The position numbers and the translations under genes are program-made. 40,781 nucleotides of DNA from positions 1-40,781 of the forward strand of contig NZ_FPAY01000017.1 of NCBI RefSeq assembly GCF_900116495.1. Direction: 5' to 3'. A model generated the notes under the pieces. That model had not been told where the DNA came from, ran no database searches, and worked only from the letters and a program-made list of their open reading frames with translations. This stretch comes from Arthrobacter sp. ov118. GTDB taxonomy: Bacteria > Actinomycetota > Actinomycetes > Actinomycetales > Micrococcaceae. Positions 35,022 through 40,781 of the stretch are shown here, one piece after another. The stretch's first letter is position 1. Each line of letters starts with the position of its first letter.

Positions 35022-35413
35022 ACAGATTCCCTCGTCAGAGGCGGTTCTGCTTTGACGTGTTGACAAAGCTTGTGGTCGCGTCGATCTGACGGCTGGTTCG
35101 CGGGCTGTGGCCTGGCCGCCGCGGCGGCCTATTCAGGTGTGTGGGGTGACGGGTTCAAGTCCCTGGCTTGTGGGCCCTCCGCCTGCTGTGACTGTTCTTG
35201 CGCTTCCTCGTTCCGGTTTTGTTGGGTGGGCCGTTGGCGGCCTACACCTATTCATGGGCCGGGAGAGCAGGGACGACATGACCATAGCGATGTCGACGCA
35301 TGGCTTCCGGGCAAGGGTTCGGGGGACCGTTCGAGAAGCCCTGTACCTGTGTTTGTCCAGCCAAAGAGGGTGTGGACATTGTCCACACTTATATCCGCTT
35401 TATTGAGGGTGGC
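35022..35413 (+). repeat. Flank repeat, copy 2 (directly after the right attachment repeat)
   Basis: This is the diverged counterpart of 17878-18270, in the same orientation and at the same distance from the tRNA 3'-end repeat. Its version of the tRNA terminator is broken: one stem base is changed and the T-run is interrupted. Both copies keep the 19-bp palindrome. Confidence 0.8.
35370..35388. repeat. 19-bp palindrome, copy C
   Basis: GTGTGGAC-ATT-GTCCACAC sits in flank copy 2 at the place equivalent to copy A. Compared with A, the changed arm base is matched by the complementary change in the other arm, so the palindrome has been preserved while the sequence drifted. Confidence 0.7.
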
Positions 35414-35688
35414 AGGGGCCGCGTCCGGTGTCTGGGATGCGGCTCATGGACGGGTAGTGGATCCTGAGGTGGGAGGTTTCAGGATCCTTCCCTTCAATCC
35501 AGGCGAAGGGCAACTACGTCCCGGTGACTTTGATTGGACGCTGTTTCGAGGACCTCGTGCTGAAGAGATCGGTCGCAGGATTGGTGCACCATGAGCGACT
35601 GACATGACGGTCACCCCGGCGGGCTCGCCTGGCTGGAACGGGGCAGCAACACAACCGTCCGAGGGAATGCCATCTGCGGTGCCGTGGA
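35414..35688. other. Gap between the flank repeat and the trehalase gene
   Basis: A plus-strand frame ending at 35594 has a protein-like tail (GGFRILPFNPGEGQLRPGDF, then DWTLFRGPRAEEIGRRIG), but no start except far upstream inside the repeated flank. It may be a gene remnant. I recognise no family, and see nothing else supportable here. Confidence 0.25.
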
Positions 35689-35694
35689 GCATAC
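35689..35694 (+). promoter_or_regulatory. Possible -10 box (CATACT) of the trehalase gene, leaderless
   Basis: CATACT is one base from TATACT and lies 7 nt before GTG 35702. No good Shine-Dalgarno is present; GGGGTA is the only candidate. Confidence 0.35.
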
Positions 35695-35701
35695 TGGGGT
35701 A

Positions 35702-37630
35702 GTGAGGACCGACTCCGGATCAGTGCCCCAGGGGCGGGGAACCGGGGCACGCACGAGCCCGTTCCCGCCGATCGCCGACTATGGGTTTTTGTCTGACTGT
35801 GAGGCCAACTGCTTGATCGCATCGAGCGGGCAGGTGGAGTGGATGTGCGTGCCGCGTCACGACTCGCCGAGCGTGTTCTCCACTTTGCTGGACCGCGCCG
35901 CGGGTGGCTTCAAGGTGGCGCCGTACGGCGTCCGGGAGCCCACTGCACGACGCTATCTCCCCGGGAGCCTGATTCTGGAGACCACTTGGCAGACCAGGAC
36001 GGGCTGGCTGATCGTGAGGGATGCCCTGGTGATGGGTCCGTGGCATCACACCGAAGAGAGGGCCGGCCGATACCGCCGCCCGCCGACGAACTACGAGGCA
36101 GAGCATTGCCTGCTGCGCACCGTCCGCTGCGTCAGCGGCGCGGTTGAGCTGTCCGTGCTGTGCGAGCCGGTCTTCGGTTACGGCGCGCGGCGGGCGAAGT
36201 GGGAGTTCTCCAGTCCCGGCTACGGGGAGCTCGTGACCGTCAGCGGCGGCGAGGGGGATCCGGTGCTGCGTCTGAGCACCGACCGCCGGCTGGGCATCGA
36301 GGACTCCATCGCGGTCCTCCGCAGCAGAATGATCGAGGGTGAGCAGGCTTTTGTCGCGCTCTCCTGGGGGTCGCTGCCCCCGCCGCGCACGTGGGAGGAA
36401 GCGACGGACAAGCAGTGGCAGACCACCGAGTTCTGGCGGCAGTGGATCACCGTGGGCGAATTCCCCGACCATCCGTGGCGGGAGGCGCTGCAGCGCAGCG
36501 CGCTGACGTTGAAGGGCCTCACCTACGCGCCGACTGGGGCTCTGGTCGCGGCGTCCACCACGTCGCTGCCCGAGACGCCGGGGGGAGAGCGGAACTGGGA
36601 CTACCGGTACACCTGGGTGCGCGATTCCACGTTCGCGCTCTGGGCCCTGTACACCCTCGGGCTGGACCGGGAGGCCGATGACTTCTTTGCCTTCATCCGC
36701 GACGTCGCCGCCGAGGACGACCTGCAGATCATGTACGGCATCGGTGGCGAAAGGGACCTTCCCGAGTCCATTGTCGAGGGGCTCGGCGGCTACGACGGGG
36801 CCCGCCCCGTCCGGATCGGCAACGCTGCCGCCCACCAGCGGCAGCACGATGTCTGGGGCACCATGCTGGACTCCGTCTACCTCCACACCAAGTCCCGTGA
36901 CCAGCTCCCCGAGCCGCTGGGGCCCGTCCTGCTCCGCCAGGTCGAACAGGCCGTCGCCCACTGGCGGGAACCCGACCGCGGCATCTGGGAGGTCCGCGGC
37001 GAACCGCGGCACTTCACCTCCTCCAAGCTCATGTGCTGGGTCGCTCTGGATCGTGGTGCCCGGCTGGCGCGCCTGCACGGTGAGGTCGATGACGCCCGGA
37101 AATGGGACATGATCGCCGAGGAGATCCACGAGGACATCTGCCGCAACGGTCTCGACGACCGTGGTGTGTTCGTCCAGTCCTACGGCACGACGAACCTCGA
37201 TGCCTCGCTTCTGCTTGTCCCGCTCGTCCGGTTCCTGCCCGCCAACGATCAACGCGTGCGTTCCACCGTCCTGGCGATCGCCGATGAACTCACGCAGGAC
37301 GGGCTCGTCCTGCGCTACCGCCCTGAGCAGACCGACGACGGCCTCGCCGGCGACGAGGGGACCTTCACGACCTGCTCTTTCTGGCTCGTCTCAGCCCTCG
37401 TCGAGATTGGAGAGGTGGTACGCGCCAAGGCACTGTGCGAACGTCTGCTGTCCCACGCCAGTCCCTTGGGGCTGTACGCCGAGGAGCTGGATCCGGGGAG
37501 CGGCCGTCACCTCGGCAACTTCCCACAGGCGTTCACCCACCTCGCCCTCATCAACGCGCTCGTGCACCTCATCCGCGCCGAAGAGGCCGACCGCGCGACG
37601 CAGTTCACCCCGGCACACCGCACCACCTGA
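35702..37630 (+). CDS. Glycoside hydrolase family 15 protein, trehalase type
   Basis: The 642-residue protein closely resembles actinobacterial GH15 trehalases, which split alpha,alpha-trehalose into two glucoses. It starts FPPIADYGFLSDCEANCLIA, and continues with RRYLPGSLILETTWQTRTGW and the GH15 core ERNWDYRYTWVRDSTFALW. GNAAAHQRQHDVWGTMLDS follows, and EEGTF-like DEGTFTTCSFWLVSALVEIG carries the expected general base. The C-terminus is RHLGNFPQAFTHLALINALV. No signal peptide is visible, so it acts in the cytoplasm. The start could be GTG 35684 or 35702; the second fits a -10 box 7 nt upstream. The gene is intact and full-length, unlike its right-hand neighbours. Some relatives act on other alpha-glucosides. 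Confidence 0.9.
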   Translation: MRTDSGSVPQGRGTGARTSPFPPIADYGFLSDCEANCLIASSGQVEWMCVPRHDSPSVFSTLLDRAAGGFKVAPYGVREPTARRYLPGSLILETTWQTRTGWLIVRDALVMGPWHHTEERAGRYRRPPTNYEAEHCLLRTVRCVSGAVELSVLCEPVFGYGARRAKWEFSSPGYGELVTVSGGEGDPVLRLSTDRRLGIEDSIAVLRSRMIEGEQAFVALSWGSLPPPRTWEEATDKQWQTTEFWRQWITVGEFPDHPWREALQRSALTLKGLTYAPTGALVAASTTSLPETPGGERNWDYRYTWVRDSTFALWALYTLGLDREADDFFAFIRDVAAEDDLQIMYGIGGERDLPESIVEGLGGYDGARPVRIGNAAAHQRQHDVWGTMLDSVYLHTKSRDQLPEPLGPVLLRQVEQAVAHWREPDRGIWEVRGEPRHFTSSKLMCWVALDRGARLARLHGEVDDARKWDMIAEEIHEDICRNGLDDRGVFVQSYGTTNLDASLLLVPLVRFLPANDQRVRSTVLAIADELTQDGLVLRYRPEQTDDGLAGDEGTFTTCSFWLVSALVEIGEVVRAKALCERLLSHASPLGLYAEELDPGSGRHLGNFPQAFTHLALINALVHLIRAEEADRATQFTPAHRTT

Positions 37631-38199
37631 TAGCTGAAGCTCCCGACCGGGCGAACCGTGACGCGGCCCGGCCTGCTGCTTCAGCACTGCGCTGCCCTCC
37701 TGTCACCCCAGCGCCTGCTCATCGCTTAGGAAATCGGCCGCCATGCCACTAATTCAACAGCCGTGACCCCTAAACGTGAATTTCCGTACCGATCCTCCTC
37801 AGACCCCGAATGGCACTGATGAAATCCGCATTCGATTGGGTTACGGACACAGTGATGCTGGGGCGTCGGTGAAGCCTTCAGAGCCGATGGTTTTGACCAG
37901 GCGTTTATAGTGCCGGTCCAGTTCTTCGTGGTTTGGCCATGGCCGTTTTCGCTTCTTGCGAGGGACCGGGTCGATGCATCGCCCATGCAGGAGTCCCCCG
38001 GGCACAGGGAAAAACCACGACGGGCTGTCCTGCGCACGATCGTTGACGGGAGGCTTCGAAGCCTTGGCGCCGGATATTCGACGAATTCACAAGCCACCCC
38101 GGGTTCTACTGTTTCTACGTGCCATCCGTCCGTGACGGGTGTCCATGTTTGACATTGCTCTCAAAAGGATCAATTACTGAGAGGCCCTGGTCCTTCGGC
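37631..38199. other. Gap with a possible minus-strand gene remnant
   Basis: No start-to-stop gene is supported. On the minus strand a startless frame (stop at 37841-37843, open to about 38088) reads like the end of a basic protein: SWFFPVPGGLLHGRC, RKKRKRPWPNHEELDRHYKR, then LVKTIGSEGFTDAP. I do not recognise it. It may be a degraded plasmid or transposon gene. Confidence 0.25.
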
Positions 38200-38478
38200 C
38201 ACGGGCTTCGAGGACTGGACACAACCGGACCCATGGGCACGGCCATGCTGACGATCATGGCCGCATTCGCGCAGCTGGAGCGCGACACCATGGTCGAACG
38301 CACCAGAGCAGGACTCGCCGCGGCCGCAGCCCATAACCGCCACGGCGGAAGGCCCCGCAAAATAGACGACGCTGCCGCTGCCAGGGCCAAAGAACTCAAA
38401 GGAAAAGGAATAAGCGCCTCCGACATCGGCAAGATGCTCGGAGTCTCCCGCGCCACGGTCTACCGATACCTCATATAG
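38200..38478 (+). pseudogene. Serine recombinase (resolvase/invertase) fragment, catalytic domain lost
   Basis: From about 38200 the frame shows LDTTGPMGTAMLTIMAAFAQ and LERDTMVERTRAGLA, the end of the resolvase catalytic domain and its long E helix. It ends with a helix-turn-helix DNA-binding domain (GRPRKI, then KGISASDIGKMLGVSRATVY). The active-site Ser and most of the N-terminal 100 residues are absent; the sequence to the left is unrelated. The fragment ends with a normal stop at 38476-38478, 9 bp before a parA remnant in the same direction. Such a recombinase would resolve plasmid multimers or transposon cointegrates; this one cannot. Confidence 0.75.
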
Positions 38479-38487
38479 GCAACACGG

Positions 38488-39307
38488 AGAGTAGGGGTCT
38501 TCAAGACCAGCTTGGTGGCCAACGTAGGTGGACTCCTCGCCGAGGGCGGATCGAGTGCGCTTCTCGTAGATCTCGACCCTCAAGGAAACTTAGCCGAGGA
38601 CCTCGGCTACGCCGACCAGGGAGACGGCGGCAGAAGTCTGGCCGCTTCGCTATGTTTCGGGGGAGAACCCGACCTGCTGACCGGCGTCCGAGCCACCTTG
38701 ATGTCATTGCCGGCCGCCCTCATCTTGACGATGCTGCGGCATTTCTTGGAGGCAAGGCCCAGAAGGACCGTGACGCTGCGCAGCTGGCCCTGGGCAAACT
38801 GCTTGCCGGTGTGGCGGGGGAGTACGATCTAGTCCTGCTGGAGACTGCCGCCCGGAAATGAGCCTCTGCAGGCTGCCGCGGTAGCTGCTGCCCGCTACGC
38901 ACCGGTGCCGCTGAAGACAGATATGTCCAGCCGTAAGGGTGTCGCCGCCGTCGCGGCACGCGTGGACAGCATCATCGGCCTCATTCCCTCCCTGAACCTG
39001 CTGGGTGTCGTCCTTGTCGGTACCGGTACCAATTCCAAGCAGGTTCATAAGGTCACCCGTGACCACCTCACCGCAGATTTTGGCATAGACGAAGTGTTGT
39101 TTCCGATGAGCATCCGCCACTCGGAGGCCACGGCCCAAGCGTGCCGTGAGCGTGGATTGCTGGCCCACGAGCTCGAACGGGAGCTCAGCAAGGGACCGAA
39201 AGGGTGGGAGGTCCTGCGCGGTGAAGCGAAGGCCGGCAATTGCCGGACCAAAGTCTGCTTCCAGCGTGGCCGAAGACCTCCACGGCAGAATCTCAGGGGG
39301 TCAACGC
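38488..39307 (+). pseudogene. ParA-type partition ATPase, truncated and frameshifted
   Basis: Consecutive frames spell a ParA of Arthrobacter-plasmid type. The first gives VFKTSLVANVGGLLAEGGSS and LLVDLDPQGNLAEDLGY. After a shift near 38690 comes HLDVIAGRPHLDDAAAFLGG and EYDLVLLETA. After another near 38855 comes PGNEPLQAAAVAAARY, then LNLLGVVLVGTGTNSKQ and IRHSEATAQACRERGLLAHE. After a third near 39245 comes SASSVAEDLHG. The N-terminus up to the Walker A Gly-rich part is missing; only the KT of the P-loop remains. At least three frame changes plus the truncation make it non-functional. It points to a former plasmid or integrated plasmid segment. Confidence 0.8.
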
Positions 39308-39682
39308 GTGAGCGCCGAACCGACACCCAGCCGACCCGCACTCGGATTGCCCCCGCGACGCACTGCAGCGCCGTCCGCCGAGGCGCCGCTGGCACGGATG
39401 CTCCCCGGACACCGGCCGGAGACGCCAAAGAGGGCAGAACCCAAAGAAACCGAAACAGCGAATATGACGGTGAGTATCCCCGCCCCGCTGCGGAATCGGG
39501 CGCGGGCCGCGTACCGGGCTACCAGCTACGCCGAAGGCGATAACACCTGGAGTCACTTCGTGGCGAAGCCATTGAAGCCGAGACGGTTCGCCGCGAAGCC
39601 GAACACAACGAGGGTGCGATGTACCCGTTCTGGGTGAAAATCTTCCCGCGGGTCGCGGGCCGCCGGCTCAAGGACAACTGAC
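39308..39682 (+). pseudogene. ParB-like small partition protein, one frameshift
   Basis: From GTG 39308 the frame reads a Pro/Ala-rich N-terminus, then ANMTVSIPAPLRNRARAAYR and NTWSHFVAK. After one missing base near 39568 it continues in another frame with AIEAETVRREAEHNEGAMYP and RVAGRRLKDN up to the TGA at 39680-39682. The pattern matches the short ParB-like (ribbon-helix-helix style) proteins encoded after parA on Arthrobacter plasmids. A single-base deletion in AAGCC explains the break, so it is more recent damage than that in parA, or a sequencing error. Confidence 0.65.
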
Positions 39683-39836
39683 TAGTATCGCTAAGCCGTC
39701 CCAGGAGGTCTGCTCGCAAGACCCCGCGACTCGAAGTGCGATTAGAAGGAGATGGGCAGAGTGTCAGGGACAACCTGACAGCCAAGTGACTCGCCATGGA
39801 TACCCAGTTGCGCGTTTTCGACCTGTCGTCGATGTT

Positions 39837-40781
<945 letters not shown>

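Overview
The window looks like chromosome of a high-GC actinobacterium of the Micrococcaceae, most like Arthrobacter or Pseudarthrobacter. This rests on the gene order hisI-trpE-(Trp-associated membrane protein)-HGxxPAAW protein-trpC-trpB-trpA-lgt-gltBD-pyk-ANTAR response regulator, on HGxxPAAW and TIGR03085 family proteins, on frequent leaderless starts (a TANNNT box 6-7 nt before the start codon), and on plasmid ParA/ParB remnants of Arthrobacter type. This assignment is by recognition, not by a database search.

Layout. 1-410: the 3' end of an IS30-family element next to the tail of a TIGR03085-family gene. 399-17588: core metabolism. It holds histidine (hisI) and tryptophan synthesis (trpE, C, B, A; no trpD or trpG here), lipoprotein maturation (lgt), glutamate synthase (gltB, gltD), pyruvate kinase and an ANTAR response regulator that converges on pyk over a perfect 36-bp palindromic terminator. 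17794-17875: tRNA-Leu(CAA) with its own terminator.

17855-35021: a genomic island of about 17 kb bounded by a perfect 23-bp direct repeat of the tRNA-Leu 3' end, with no recognisable integrase inside. It is a defence cluster. It carries a frameshifted zinc-finger gene; a four-gene type I-G (formerly I-U) CRISPR effector operon (csb1, csb2, cas3 with a C-terminal HD domain, a csb3-like gene) with a three-repeat array and no cas1, cas2 or cas4; an HNH endonuclease; an IS110 remnant; a two-gene unit (HhH-GPD-like protein plus a one-pass membrane protein); and a translationally coupled three-gene operon. That operon encodes a small helical/winged-helix-like protein, an SMC/Rad50-like ATPase with a double-CxxC zinc element, and a large helical protein ending in a PD-(D/E)xK nuclease. 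The three-gene operon is the best candidate here for an uncharacterised defence system. It is reminiscent of ABC-three-component, Lamassu or Menshen-type systems, but I cannot assign it to one.

35022-39836: to the right of the second tRNA repeat, about 400 bp repeats (diverged) the sequence that follows the real tRNA. It is followed by an intact GH15 trehalase-type gene and by the wreck of a plasmid maintenance module: a serine recombinase lacking its catalytic domain, a parA with no N-terminus and several frameshifts, and a parB-like gene with one frameshift. A plasmid-derived element therefore appears to have been captured next to the island. 39837-40781: the C-terminal half of the D2 region of clpC on the minus strand, running off the window.

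The island genes likely act as layered anti-phage or anti-plasmid protection: crRNA-guided DNA degradation, a restriction-like HNH nuclease and an ATPase-gated nuclease. Several of the units start from predicted leaderless promoters, so each could be expressed on its own wherever it lands.
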